A DNA stretch of 64,000 nucleotides, taken from Gammaproteobacteria bacterium (lineage in GTDB: Bacteria > Pseudomonadota > Gammaproteobacteria > Steroidobacterales > Steroidobacteraceae). Shown in pieces: positions 45,450 to 55,201 of this stretch. The notes below the pieces were generated by a model. The model was not told where the DNA came from, searched no databases, and saw nothing but the letters and a program-made list of their open reading frames with translations. The stretch lies in assembly GCA_021323735.1 (NCBI GenBank), contig JAJPKM010000048.1, forward strand, positions 62,001-126,000, read 5' to 3'. Position numbers and translations under genes: made by a program. How positions within the stretch are numbered: position 1 is the first letter of the stretch; each line of letters starts with the position of its first letter.

Positions 45450-46408
45450 TTCAACAATTCATCTCAGCTCTAGGCCAGTACGGCATCGCGGCCGTCGCCT
45501 GCAATGTCCTGCTCAATCAGCTGGGCCTGCCCATACCGGCCGTACCCACGCTGGTGCTCGCCGGTGCAATCGCCGCGAATGGTCAGCTCCCCTTAGGGTG
45601 GCTGTTTCTGGTCGCGGTAGGCGCCTGCGTGGCGGCGGATTGCGGTTGGTACGGCGTCGGCGAGAAATATGGCATCCGGGTATTGAAGACACTGTGCCGA
45701 ATTTCCTTGGAACCCGATTCCTGCGTCAATGAAACGCAGAGCCAATTTGACCGCTGGGGCGTCAATTCGCTGGTGATCGCCAAGTTCGTGCCAGGCTGGG
45801 CAACCATTGCGCCCCCGCTTGCCGGCGCGCTGCGTATCGGCCGGCTGCGATTCATCGGCTTGAGCACGCTCGCCGCCATGTTGTGGGCAGGCGCCGGGCT
45901 CTTGGCGGGCGTGCTGTTCAGATCCCAAATCGAACGTCTGTTGGTTCGCCTCGATCAGATCGGAAGCATTGCCCTGGCCGCTGCATCGGCCGCGCTCGCC
46001 GCCTATGTCGGGTACAAATGGTGGGAGCGCAGGCGCTTCTACAAGATGCTACGCATGGCGCGCATCAGCGTGGAGGAACTCCACCAGCTGATTCAAAGCG
46101 GCACGGAACCCCTCATCATCGATGTGCGTTCGGCGACGGCGCGAGCGCTCGAGCCACGCTGGATTCCCGGAGCCCTGCATATTTCATTGTCGGACGTGGG
46201 CGTGCACCTAGAAGGTCTGCCGCGCGATCGCGACATTATTCTGTACTGCACCTGCCCGAGCGAGGCCTCGGCGGCGCGCGTGGCCAAAATCCTGATGAAT
46301 CATGGCTTCAAGCGAGTTCGTCCACTGCATGGGGGACTGGATGCCTGGGTGGCCGCGGGCCACACCGTTGGGCAGCCCGACGGGGTGAGCCAAATCTCCG
46401 ACGCCTAA
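45446..46408 (+). CDS. DedA-family membrane protein fused to rhodanese domain
   Basis: A 320-residue fusion starting at TTG 45446, inside the exporter stop. Residues 1 to about 200 are DedA/SNARE-associated-like: LPIPAVPTLVLAGAIAANG and FDRWGVNSLVIAKFVPGWAT. A basic linker (WWERRRFYKMLRMARIS) leads to a cytoplasmic rhodanese domain with PLIIDVRS and the active-site loop ILYCTCPSEASAARVA, whose first Cys is the likely sulfur carrier. DedA proteins are linked to lipid transport and proton-dependent resistance. The role of the fused rhodanese is unknown. Confidence 0.88.
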   Translation: MIQQFISALGQYGIAAVACNVLLNQLGLPIPAVPTLVLAGAIAANGQLPLGWLFLVAVGACVAADCGWYGVGEKYGIRVLKTLCRISLEPDSCVNETQSQFDRWGVNSLVIAKFVPGWATIAPPLAGALRIGRLRFIGLSTLAAMLWAGAGLLAGVLFRSQIERLLVRLDQIGSIALAAASAALAAYVGYKWWERRRFYKMLRMARISVEELHQLIQSGTEPLIIDVRSATARALEPRWIPGALHISLSDVGVHLEGLPRDRDIILYCTCPSEASAARVAKILMNHGFKRVRPLHGGLDAWVAAGHTVGQPDGVSQISDA

Positions 46409-46587
46409 TGACCCTAAGCGGAACGCCCCCCTAACGCCGAACAGCCCGTTGCCACCCGTGGCGTCGACCGCCCCCCAGAGCTCACGACCATGGAGTGGCC
46501 TTTTGGCCGGCGCTCTCCCCCGCCGAGCGCCGCGCGATGCGACTTAGGTCATGCTTGGCCGTGGGGGCGGCATTGCATAATGTGGGA

Positions 46588-47496
46588 ATGCACTGTCAGG
46601 GGCCCAGGACGTTTCACAAGGCGACCCCCGCCTCGGCGGGGGCATTGCTCGTACTCTGCGTTGCCTGTCACACGGCACGCAGCGATTGGGTCGTGGCCAC
46701 CGCCGCCTCCTTGAGCCACGACGACAATGTCGGTGACGCCCACAACCACTCGGACATGGTGCCGGATTCCAGCACCTCGGCCACCCTGTCCGCCTTCGAT
46801 TTGCTCCCCGTCGGGCGCAGCTTGAGCCTGGTTGCCGGCAGCGAGCTGTCCGGGCAGGTGTACGATCGCTTGGACGGATTGCGAAATGCTTCCATCGATG
46901 GCTTGCTGTCCCTGAAGAAGAAGTGGGGCATTGGCGCGTTTGCCGCATGGTCCCGGGCGCAAGTGTCGGCAGCTCGATCCGATTACGAAGACGGCTACCG
47001 GAACGTCACCATCTATCGAGCGTCGCTGGAAATGGGGAAACGCCTCGATGAGCGCTGGAACTTGGCAGCGGGATACAACTTTGAGCGCCGCGCCGCCGCT
47101 CCCGGCGCTTCTGAGATCTACGGTGTATCGAACGATGCGTTCAGTCAGACCGGCCGCAGCTTCACGGCGAACGCACAATATGCGCTGAGCGATCGGATGT
47201 CGCTCAGCTTAGGATCCCTACTGCGCCATGGCGATGTCATCTCTACTGCGCTGACTGCGGGCCACTACTATCCTCTGACCGATCTCAAAGCGGCTGCGCC
47301 GGATCCGGCCTTTGGACCCACGGCCTATGCCTATCGGCTGGACGGCACGACCTACGGCATCAAGCTGGGCGCCAACTATTCGCTCACCGATCACAGCCTG
47401 ATCGGAGGCGCATTTCAGCGCTTCGACACGCATGCTCGAGGCGGCAACAACTACACCAATTCGGTGCCTCAACTCACCTGGAACTATCAGTTTTAA
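46588..47496 (+). CDS. Outer-membrane beta-barrel-like protein
   Basis: About 302 residues from ATG 46588. After an N-terminal segment (AGALLVLCVACHTARS) the sequence alternates polar and aromatic residues as in beta strands (NLAAGYNFERR, SFTANAQYALSDRMSLSL, TYGIKLGANYSL) and ends LTWNYQF, with the terminal Phe of outer-membrane barrels. ATG 46495 would add 31 residues without a better signal. It is followed after 1 bp by the cupredoxin-like gene, so they are likely co-expressed. Confidence 0.7.
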   Translation: MHCQGPRTFHKATPASAGALLVLCVACHTARSDWVVATAASLSHDDNVGDAHNHSDMVPDSSTSATLSAFDLLPVGRSLSLVAGSELSGQVYDRLDGLRNASIDGLLSLKKKWGIGAFAAWSRAQVSAARSDYEDGYRNVTIYRASLEMGKRLDERWNLAAGYNFERRAAAPGASEIYGVSNDAFSQTGRSFTANAQYALSDRMSLSLGSLLRHGDVISTALTAGHYYPLTDLKAAAPDPAFGPTAYAYRLDGTTYGIKLGANYSLTDHSLIGGAFQRFDTHARGGNNYTNSVPQLTWNYQF

Positions 47497-47497
47497 T

Positions 47498-48151
47498 ATG
47501 CTCAAGAATTTCATAGCTATCGTCTCATCCGTGTTCTTCTGCGCGGCCGCGCAGGCGGCGGAAATCCGCGCGCTCGTCAAGGATCAGAAGGGAAAAGCGG
47601 TGGCGGATGCCGTCATCCTGGTGGTTCCGGTCGACCCGCGCAACGCCCTGCACGCCCATGCCCCGGCCGCTGCCGTGGATCAAGTCGACAAGCAGTTCGT
47701 GCCCTACGTGAAGCCGATATTCGTGGGTTCAACCATCCGTTTCCCGAACAGCGACAACATCCGGCACCAGGTGTATTCCTTCTCCCCGGCGAAGAAATTC
47801 GAACTCCCGCTGTATTCAGGCACCGATGCACCGCCGGTGATGTTCGACAAGCCCGGCGTCGTGGTCTTGGGGTGCAACATCCACGACTGGATGATCGGCT
47901 ATATCTATGTATCGGAAACACCGTTCTTCGCAAAGACCGGGCCGCTCGGAACCGCCGTCATCAACGATCTCCCGGCGGGCGAATACACCGTGAGGACATG
48001 GCATCCCAACATGGACCGCACCGAAGAGAGCACCATTCAGCACATCGCTTTGAGCGCGGACACTCCCAGCGTCGCGGAGTGGCAAATCGGCCTCAAGCCG
48101 ACCATCCACGTGCCGCGCGTGTCCGGCGCGGCGTCGGCGGATTATCCATAG
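47498..48151 (+). CDS. Periplasmic cupredoxin-like protein
   Basis: A 217-residue protein with a signal peptide (FIAIVSSVFFCAAAQAA). Type-1 copper-like ligands can be seen: His in NIRHQVYSF, and Cys, His and Met in VVVLGCNIHDWMIGY. The N-terminal half is beta-rich (ALVKDQKGKAVADAVILVVP). It resembles plastocyanin-like proteins annotated as methylamine-utilisation-like. The gene follows the barrel gene with a single base between them. It is probably a copper-binding periplasmic protein; its redox partner is unknown. Confidence 0.75.
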   Translation: MLKNFIAIVSSVFFCAAAQAAEIRALVKDQKGKAVADAVILVVPVDPRNALHAHAPAAAVDQVDKQFVPYVKPIFVGSTIRFPNSDNIRHQVYSFSPAKKFELPLYSGTDAPPVMFDKPGVVVLGCNIHDWMIGYIYVSETPFFAKTGPLGTAVINDLPAGEYTVRTWHPNMDRTEESTIQHIALSADTPSVAEWQIGLKPTIHVPRVSGAASADYP

Positions 48152-48179
48152 GTCCGAAAGCCATGTAGGTCCGAAAGCC
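48149..48179 (+). repeat. TAGGTCCGAAAGCC direct repeat
   Basis: Two exact copies of a 14-base unit at 48149-48162 and 48166-48179, the first overlapping the cupredoxin gene stop. Function unknown. Confidence 0.4.
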
Positions 48180-48241
48180 TAGCCTCGAAGCGGACCCGAC
48201 CCCACCCAAAACCGCAGGGTCGCCATTGGCCGGAGAGGTTC

Positions 48242-49420
48242 CTAGCTGAACGCCTGAATCCCGGTTTGCGCGCGGCCGAGGATCAAGGCATGAATGTCGT
48301 GAGTACCTTCATAGGTATTCACCACCTCGAGATTCACGACGTGTCGAATGACGCCGTATTCATCCGAGATGCCGTTGCCCCCCAACATGTCGCGCGCCAG
48401 GCGCGCAACCTCCAACGCCTTGCCGCAGGAATTTCGCTTCATGATGGAAGTAATTTCCACCGAGGCGGTCCCATCGTCCTTCATGCGGCCTAGGCGCAGG
48501 CAACCCTGCAGGCCCAGTGTAATCTCGGTCTGCATGTCGACGAGTTTCTTCTGGATAAGTTGATTGGCAGCCAGCGGCCGGCCGAACTGCTTGCGATCCA
48601 GAACATACTGCCGGGCGGTGTGCCAACAGCTTTCGGCCGCACCAAGCGCGCCCCACGAAATTCCATAGCGCGCCGAGTCGAGGCAAGTAAAGGGGCCCTT
48701 GAGTCCGGTCACGCCGGGAAGCAGATTCTCTTCCGGCACGAAGACCTCGTCCATGAGAATCTGACCGGTGGTCGACGCACGCAGGCCCACCTTGCCGTGC
48801 AGAACCGGCGTGCTCAAACCTTTCCAGCCTTTTTCCAGAATGAAACCGCGGATGATATCGTCGTCGGTCTTTGCCCAGACGACGAATACGTCGGCGATCG
48901 GACTGTTGGTGATCCAAGTCTTGGCTCCCGAGAGCCGGTAGCCTCCGGCCGCGGCGCGCGCCCGCGTGACCATGCTGCCCGGATCGGACCCATGATCAGG
49001 TTCCGTGAGCCCGAAGCAGCCGATGGAGTCCCCACGTGCCAGAGGAGGCAGGTACTTCTGCTTCTGGGCCTCGGTACCGAACTTCGATATGGGCAGCATC
49101 ACCAAGGACGACTGCACGCTCATCATCGAACGGAACCCGGAATCGATGCGCTCGACCTCACGCGCAATCAGACCATAGCTGACATAGTTGAGCCCCCCGC
49201 CACCATAGGCATCGGAGATGGTCGCACCCAACAAACCCACCCCACCCATTTCCTTGAAGATGCCAGGATCGGTGTGCTCACGGCGAAATGCCTCGAGCAC
49301 CCGCGGTGCAAGCTGGCCCTGAGCATAGGCGCGTGCGGCATCGCGGATCATTTTCTCCTCGCCGCTCAACTGCGCATCCAGCAACAACGGATCGTCCCAG
49401 TGAAAATGTTCGCGAGCCAT
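48242..49420 (-). CDS. gcdH: Glutaryl-CoA dehydrogenase-like acyl-CoA dehydrogenase
   Basis: A 392-residue acyl-CoA dehydrogenase. [17 protein letters not shown], the catalytic-base region [19 protein letters not shown] and the N terminus [17 protein letters not shown] match glutaryl-CoA dehydrogenases, which turn glutaryl-CoA into crotonyl-CoA in lysine and tryptophan breakdown. The FAD electrons would go through ETF to the ETF-QO encoded at 16764. ATG 49420 matches the family start. Divergent from hmgA. Confidence 0.92.
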   Translation of the reverse strand: MAREHFHWDDPLLLDAQLSGEEKMIRDAARAYAQGQLAPRVLEAFRREHTDPGIFKEMGGVGLLGATISDAYGGGGLNYVSYGLIAREVERIDSGFRSMMSVQSSLVMLPISKFGTEAQKQKYLPPLARGDSIGCFGLTEPDHGSDPGSMVTRARAAAGGYRLSGAKTWITNSPIADVFVVWAKTDDDIIRGFILEKGWKGLSTPVLHGKVGLRASTTGQILMDEVFVPEENLLPGVTGLKGPFTCLDSARYGISWGALGAAESCWHTARQYVLDRKQFGRPLAANQLIQKKLVDMQTEITLGLQGCLRLGRMKDDGTASVEITSIMKRNSCGKALEVARLARDMLGGNGISDEYGVIRHVVNLEVVNTYEGTHDIHALILGRAQTGIQAFS

Positions 49421-49494
49421 GCCTTGAAGCACCCTGTTTTTTGAACCCCGCGCAGGATCGCACATTTGACCTCCCGGTGACATAGAATGAGGCG

Positions 49495-50811
49495 GTGAGC
49501 GCAATCGTTCCCGGTTCCGATGGGTACATGAGCGGCTTCGGCAATGAATTTGCCACCGAGGCGCTGGCCGGCGCACTGCCACGAGGGCGCAATTCCCCGC
49601 AGCGCTGTCCTTTCGGGCTGTACGCGGAACAATTCTCGGGCACCGCGTTTACCGCGCCCCGCGCCGCCAACCGGCGTTCCTGGCTCTACCGCATTCGACC
49701 GGCGGTGACGCATAGACCTTTTCATCCATTCGAGCACCGTTATCTTCCCCAGCCCGCCGATGACCGGTCGGCCTCGCCGAACCAGCTGCGATGGGATCCT
49801 CTGCCCCTCCCCGGCGAACCGACCGACTTCGTAGAAGGCCTGATTCCCATGGCCGGTACCGGCGGCCCGGACACGCACTTAGGCTGTGCGCTCTACCTGT
49901 TCGGCGCCAACCGGTCGATGCGGCGGCGATTCTTCTATGATGCCGACGGCGAACTGCTCATCGTTCCGCAGCAGGGCACCCTCATCATCGACACGGAATT
50001 AGGCCGTCTGCGCGTAGGCCCCCAGGAGATCGCGGTCATTCCACGCGGGCTGCGATTTCGAGTCGACCTGCCCGACGCCGCGGCACGCGGCTATATCTGC
50101 GAGAACTTCGGTGCGCCGTTCAAATTGCCGGATTTGGGCCCCATCGGCGCCAACGGACTGGCCAACGCGCGCGATTTCCTCGTGCCGAGGGCGCGCTACG
50201 AAGACCTCGACGAGGACTGCGAGCTCGTGGCCAAGTTCGCCGGCAGCTTGTGGGTGGCGGGAATGGATCACTCGCCGCTCGACGTGGTGGCCTGGCACGG
50301 CAACAACGTACCCTATCAATACGATCTACGCCGATTCAACACGCTGGGGTCCGTTTCATTCGATCATCCGGACCCGTCGATTTTTCTGGTGCTGCATTCG
50401 CCGAGCGACACCGCGGGCACCAGCAACATCGATTTCGTGATCTTTCCTCCGCGCTGGCTGGTGATGCAGAACACTTTCAGGCCACCGTGGTTTCATCGCA
50501 ACGTCGCCAATGAATTCATGGGACTCATCTGCGGGGTGTATGACGCCAAGAGCAGCGGCTTCCTGCCCGGCGGCTGCTCGCTGCACAACTGCATGAGCGG
50601 CCATGGACCGGACGCGGCAACCTTCGCCAAGGCGGTGGCGGCGGACACATCCGTTCCGGTGCACATCACGGACACGATGGCGTTCATGTTCGAATCCCGG
50701 TCCGTGCTCAAACCCAGCCGCTGTGCCTTGCAAGGAATACCGCGGCTGCAAGAGGACTACATGAGTCATTGGCTGGGGCTCGAAAAACATTTCGATCCAA
50801 CCCGGCCGTGA
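49495..50811 (+). CDS. hmgA: Homogentisate 1,2-dioxygenase
   Basis: A 438-residue iron dioxygenase of standard length, starting at GTG 49495 ([19 protein letters not shown]). The iron-binding region [18 protein letters not shown] and [10 protein letters not shown] are clear, as is the C-terminal [16 protein letters not shown]. It opens the aromatic ring of homogentisate in tyrosine and phenylalanine breakdown. Its stop overlaps the fumarylacetoacetase start (GTGA). Confidence 0.96.
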   Translation: MSAIVPGSDGYMSGFGNEFATEALAGALPRGRNSPQRCPFGLYAEQFSGTAFTAPRAANRRSWLYRIRPAVTHRPFHPFEHRYLPQPADDRSASPNQLRWDPLPLPGEPTDFVEGLIPMAGTGGPDTHLGCALYLFGANRSMRRRFFYDADGELLIVPQQGTLIIDTELGRLRVGPQEIAVIPRGLRFRVDLPDAAARGYICENFGAPFKLPDLGPIGANGLANARDFLVPRARYEDLDEDCELVAKFAGSLWVAGMDHSPLDVVAWHGNNVPYQYDLRRFNTLGSVSFDHPDPSIFLVLHSPSDTAGTSNIDFVIFPPRWLVMQNTFRPPWFHRNVANEFMGLICGVYDAKSSGFLPGGCSLHNCMSGHGPDAATFAKAVAADTSVPVHITDTMAFMFESRSVLKPSRCALQGIPRLQEDYMSHWLGLEKHFDPTRP

Positions 50812-52157
50812 CCGTCTTCGATCGACTGGATGCCACGCACGATCCGACGGTTCACAGCTGGCTTGCCGCCGCGAACGAAAGCGGTTGCGCCTTTCCGATC
50901 CAAAACCTTCCCTTCGGCATATTTCGACGCGCGCGCAGCGCCGAGGAATTCCGCGGCGGCGTAGCGATCGGCGATCAGATCGTCGATCTTGCGGCATTGG
51001 CACAGGCGGATCTTTTCAGCGGGGATGCAGCGACGGCGATTCGCGCCGGCAGCCGGTCGTCACTGAATGCCCTGATGCAATTGGGCCCGCAATTCTCGGG
51101 CGCGCTGCGCCATGCGCTGTTCGCAGCGCTGAAACGAGGCTCCGGCCACGAAAGCGCCTTGAAAGAATGCCTGGTGGCGCAAGCCGACGCCGCGTTTTCG
51201 TTGCCCGCGCAGATCGGCGACTACACCGATTTCTACATATCGATCCATCATGCGCGGGCCATTGGCCGGCAATTCAGGCCGGATAATCCCTTGCTTCCCA
51301 ATTACCAGTGGATACCCATCGGCTACCATGGCCGCAGCTCGTCCATCGGCGTGTCGGGTCAGCGCTTTGCCCGTCCGCAGGGGCAAAAAAAAGCCGCCGG
51401 CGCGGGAAATCCGACGGTAGGTCCTTCCGAACGCCTGGACTACGAATTGGAAATGGGGATTTTCATCGGCACCGGCAATCCGCAGGGCACGGCCATCCCG
51501 TTGGAGGACGCCGAGAATCATATCTTCGGCCTGTGCCTGCTCAACGACTGGTCGGCGCGGGATTTGCAGGCGTGGGAATACCAGCCCTTGGGTCCGTTCT
51601 TGGCGAAAAATTTCGCCACCACCATTTCACCGTGGGTGGTCACCCTGCAAGCCCTCGCGCCTTTTCGCGTGCCCTTCAGCCGGCCCGAACGCGATCCGCA
51701 GCCCCTGCCCTATTTGGAGTCGGCATCGAATCGCCGGGCGGGAGCCATCGATATCCGCCTCGAAGCGTACATTCGAACGGCGAAAATGCAGCAGCGCGAC
51801 GAGCCGGCACAGCGCCTGTCGCGGACCAGTTTACGCCATGCCTACTGGACAATTTCCCAACTAGTCGCCCACCACACGGTGAATGGCTGCAATCTTCGTC
51901 CGGGGGATTTGCTGGGCAGCGGCACACAGTCGGGCCCGACCGCCGCCGAGGCAGGCTCCCTGGTGGAACTCAGCCAAGGCGGCAGCGAGCCGCTGCAAGT
52001 CGGCAGCGACGAAACACGCACGTTCCTCGAAGACGGCGACACCGTGACCTTCCGTGCCTGGTGCCAGCGTCCGGGCGCCGTCACGATTGGGTTTGGCGAA
52101 GTCTCAGGCAGCGTACTGCCGGCGGCCAATCCGGGATCATCAACCGCCCCCGGCTGA
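50808..52157 (+). CDS. fahA: Fumarylacetoacetase
   Basis: A 449-residue FAA hydrolase starting at the GTG overlapping hmgA. Metal and active-site motifs include [33 protein letters not shown] and [20 protein letters not shown]. It cleaves fumarylacetoacetate into fumarate and acetoacetate, the end of the homogentisate pathway. No maleylacetoacetate isomerase gene is present in the window. Operon with hmgA. Confidence 0.95.
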   Translation: MTVFDRLDATHDPTVHSWLAAANESGCAFPIQNLPFGIFRRARSAEEFRGGVAIGDQIVDLAALAQADLFSGDAATAIRAGSRSSLNALMQLGPQFSGALRHALFAALKRGSGHESALKECLVAQADAAFSLPAQIGDYTDFYISIHHARAIGRQFRPDNPLLPNYQWIPIGYHGRSSSIGVSGQRFARPQGQKKAAGAGNPTVGPSERLDYELEMGIFIGTGNPQGTAIPLEDAENHIFGLCLLNDWSARDLQAWEYQPLGPFLAKNFATTISPWVVTLQALAPFRVPFSRPERDPQPLPYLESASNRRAGAIDIRLEAYIRTAKMQQRDEPAQRLSRTSLRHAYWTISQLVAHHTVNGCNLRPGDLLGSGTQSGPTAAEAGSLVELSQGGSEPLQVGSDETRTFLEDGDTVTFRAWCQRPGAVTIGFGEVSGSVLPAANPGSSTAPG

Positions 52158-52240
52158 CAGCCCTATCGGCGTTAGTCCTACAGCTGGCAAAAGCGGCAAA
52201 TCTTACAATCGGCGCTCAGGCTTTCACTTCGGGTGCGGCC

Positions 52241-52459
52241 ATGAATATCGCTATCGCCTTGCTGGTGCTTTTGTGTGTCGGTGCGATCCTGGCATCGGGC
52301 TTGCTAACCATCCTCAAGAATGTGACCGAGGACTGCACCCAAACCGAGCCCACATTTCGCGAACCCGGTCCCCTATTTCACTACCAGCACGTCGAACAAC
52401 CGCTGCCTAGATCGCAATTTGCCTGGCAATCTCGGTCGCATTTTCGGGCGCCGGACTAG
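52241..52459 (+). CDS. Small single-helix membrane protein
   Basis: A 72-residue frame from ATG 52241. The N terminus is one hydrophobic helix (IAIALLVLLCVGAILASGLL) followed by a polar tail with Glu/Pro/His (EPGPLFHYQHVEQPLPRSQF). No family recognised. It sits after fahA and opposite the peptidase gene. The clean helix and start make a real gene plausible, but the ribosome binding site is weak. Confidence 0.45.
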   Translation: MNIAIALLVLLCVGAILASGLLTILKNVTEDCTQTEPTFREPGPLFHYQHVEQPLPRSQFAWQSRSHFRAPD

Positions 52460-52614
52460 TGACCGGACGGACACGCCGGACACACAGCCGATCGACCCCA
52501 TTTACCCTGCACCTCCAAAGTTCGCGAGGCCGCGAGGGCTGCGATCTCGCCAGACCTTGAAGGCCGCGATTCTCGCTAGGACATGGAGCCGCGATATTCG
52601 CTACCGCGCCGCCA

Positions 52615-55077
52615 TCAAGCGGCGCGGCGCGCGATGCGCAAACGCCGCGCTCTTTCCGCGCACATTCCCAACAAACCTAGCAGCGTTACGAGGCCAACTG
52701 CCCCGCCGCCGCCGCCGGAGCTGGGCGCAGGCGTCGGAAGCGGCAAGCTCGCAGCCGTTACCGTGAGTGTCGTTGATGTTGGCGCTGATGGTCCGACGAC
52801 ATTGGTGCAGAACAGGATGTATGTGTCGGTGCCCACGGCGGTCGGCGTGACGGTTTCGCTGCCCGTGGCAGCCCGAGCACCGGTCCAACTCCCGGATGCG
52901 GTGCAGCCCTGATTATTGGCGGAGCTCCAGGTCAGGGTGGTCGAGCTGCCGACGGTGATGGAACTCGAGCCCAGCGTCAGCACCGGAGCGGCGGGAGCGA
53001 TGGCTGGAATCTTCGTGGCGGCCACATCCGCCTGGACGAAGCCATAGCCCGCGGCATAGTTGGGAGCGACGGTCGGCGAGACACCCATCGGCAGCGCGCT
53101 TTGCTGCAATACCGAGTAGATCTGCGCAGGAGTCAACGAGGGGTCCGCCTGCAGCAGCAGCGCAGCAATGCTGGCCACGTGCGGTGCCGCGGCCGAGGTG
53201 CCGAAGAAGTTCGGAAAGTTGGCGTTGTTGGCGCATGCAGTTACCGTGCTGGCATCTTCCCCGGTCTGCAATTTGAATCCGAGAAAGGTGTCATTGCCGC
53301 CGTCGGGACCCACAAGGTCGGGCTTTTGCCGCATGACAGGCGTGGTGAGGCGCGTACCCGTGGAGTCAAAGAGAATGGGATCGCCGCCGGCCGAGGAAAA
53401 GGCCTCCAGCGTGGGCGTAAACCCGCAAGATGGGGTGTTGGCAAAGAATGCCGCACCGACGGCCAATGCGCCCACCGCGCCCGGGTGACCCTGCAGGGTG
53501 CCGCTGTTCGTGGCGAACTGTGTGATGTGAATTCTCGCACCGTCGCCTTCGACCGCGATTTTGATGCGCCCCGGCGACGCGCTGCCGTTGGCCAAGCCGA
53601 CCACGATATTCAAGGTTGTCGCCGGGCTGTTGCAGCTGGCAGTGTTGGCGCAGGCATTGGCGGGGTTGTAAACAAACATGACCTGCACGGGATCCACGCC
53701 CTTTGCGTTCACGCCCGTGCACGTCGCCGTACCTAAATTGCCGCTCGGTTCCAGGTTGCTGACGATATCGCCCGCAGCCCCTTGGACACATAGGTCGATC
53801 TGGTTTTGCGCGCCGCCGCTGTGGGGTGCACCGGTCACGTAGGGTTGATCCCACTCAGCGACGATGGCGATGAATTGTCCGGGAATCAGCGCCGGAATGG
53901 ACACGGGCAGTGTCGTCGAGACCCCGCCGCTCTGATTGAAATTCAACAGCATCTCGTTCGCGTTTTGGCCCGTTCCCGGCGTGGTAAAGCTAGGCGCGTT
54001 GTTGTTATACGCCACCGTGCCGTTGTTGCCGGCCGAGGAAAAATAGGCAACGCCCTGGGCCACCACGGCATCGATCGCCTGCGCCACCAAGCCATCCTGA
54101 AAGAAGGGCTCATCGAAATAACCCACGTCATCGACGATGACTTTGGCTCCGGCGCCGCCGCTCGACACCGAAGCGGCGAGCTTGCCGATCCCGCCGGCGA
54201 AGGCCGCCTCACTGTTCTCCGCCGTATAGAAGGCCAAGCCGGCACCAGGCGCCACGTCGTGAATGATTTGCATGATGGCCCGGCCTTCATCACCGAAGGG
54301 CAACTGGAGCGGCGCGCCGTAGTTCATGCAAGTGGCTTCCGCCAGCACGCTGACCGAGGATGGCAAATCTCCCGTGCCCATATCACCTGCGGCCGTCACA
54401 TTGAATCCATTGTTGGCATAGCCTGCGTTACCGCTGGCCGGCACACCGTTGGAGGCGTACACCGGATAACAGTCGTAGCTGTCGGACAGCACGCCGACCG
54501 TAATGCCCGCGCCGGTCAGCGCATTGTTCGAGCGGACCAGATCGCTGTTCTGCGCGTAGTCGCCCTGCGAAGTCACGGCACCGGCGCGCGTGCGTGGCAT
54601 CGCGGCGCGGATGGCATGCAGTTCGCCCAAGGTCGTTGCGGCATCCAATTGATCGACCGGCAACCATCCGCCGACATCATTGGCGTACTGCGCCGCGCGC
54701 TGCAGTCCCAACCCTACCAGCGCGGATTTCAACTTCTGCGGATCGCCCGTGGTGACGGCATCGATCAACACCAGCGGCACCGCACTCTCGGCCGGGTGCG
54801 TTAATCGCACTGCCGGATTCACCGCATGCAGATCTTCCAGCGCGTGGCCGGGACGCATGCCATTCACATGGCGTGCAATTTCGGCGAGCGAGGCGTCGAA
54901 CTTCGACCCTGATGCGCTCTGGCTCTGTTGCGGGCTGCGGCTGCCTGCGACGTGCAGCAAGGCATTGCCTGGCGGATTCGGCCGCAAAAGCATGGGCTGA
55001 GTAGGGCCGACGGCCGAGACCGCCGTGATGGCCGTTAATGCACCCAAGGCACCTATTGCGAAGAAACGTGAAGACAT
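52615..55077 (-). CDS. S8 subtilase-like secreted peptidase with GlyGly-CTERM tail
   Basis: An 820-residue secreted protein: signal peptide (AIGALGALTAITAVSAVG), a long prodomain, then a subtilase-like catalytic region with Asp in VGVLSDSYD and the Ser motif FFGTSAAAPHVAS (Ser about 628). The usual HGTHVA motif is replaced by GDEGRAIMQIIHDVAPGA, so the catalytic acid/base pair may differ. The end carries SSGGGGG, a hydrophobic helix and ERARRLRIARR, a GlyGly-CTERM sorting signal. It is probably processed and surface-anchored or released. Confidence 0.88.
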   Translation of the reverse strand: MSSRFFAIGALGALTAITAVSAVGPTQPMLLRPNPPGNALLHVAGSRSPQQSQSASGSKFDASLAEIARHVNGMRPGHALEDLHAVNPAVRLTHPAESAVPLVLIDAVTTGDPQKLKSALVGLGLQRAAQYANDVGGWLPVDQLDAATTLGELHAIRAAMPRTRAGAVTSQGDYAQNSDLVRSNNALTGAGITVGVLSDSYDCYPVYASNGVPASGNAGYANNGFNVTAAGDMGTGDLPSSVSVLAEATCMNYGAPLQLPFGDEGRAIMQIIHDVAPGAGLAFYTAENSEAAFAGGIGKLAASVSSGGAGAKVIVDDVGYFDEPFFQDGLVAQAIDAVVAQGVAYFSSAGNNGTVAYNNNAPSFTTPGTGQNANEMLLNFNQSGGVSTTLPVSIPALIPGQFIAIVAEWDQPYVTGAPHSGGAQNQIDLCVQGAAGDIVSNLEPSGNLGTATCTGVNAKGVDPVQVMFVYNPANACANTASCNSPATTLNIVVGLANGSASPGRIKIAVEGDGARIHITQFATNSGTLQGHPGAVGALAVGAAFFANTPSCGFTPTLEAFSSAGGDPILFDSTGTRLTTPVMRQKPDLVGPDGGNDTFLGFKLQTGEDASTVTACANNANFPNFFGTSAAAPHVASIAALLLQADPSLTPAQIYSVLQQSALPMGVSPTVAPNYAAGYGFVQADVAATKIPAIAPAAPVLTLGSSSITVGSSTTLTWSSANNQGCTASGSWTGARAATGSETVTPTAVGTDTYILFCTNVVGPSAPTSTTLTVTAASLPLPTPAPSSGGGGGAVGLVTLLGLLGMCAERARRLRIARRAA

Positions 55078-55201
55078 CCGCGGTCTCCCTAAGTTGCCAC
55101 GATTCAATTGTCCCTGATGGTACCAGCAGATGCGAGTCCGCATGGATTAGTCGTGGCTTGGCGACGCGCGAATAGGTCAAATGCGACTTGGCCCGTTGAG
55201 A

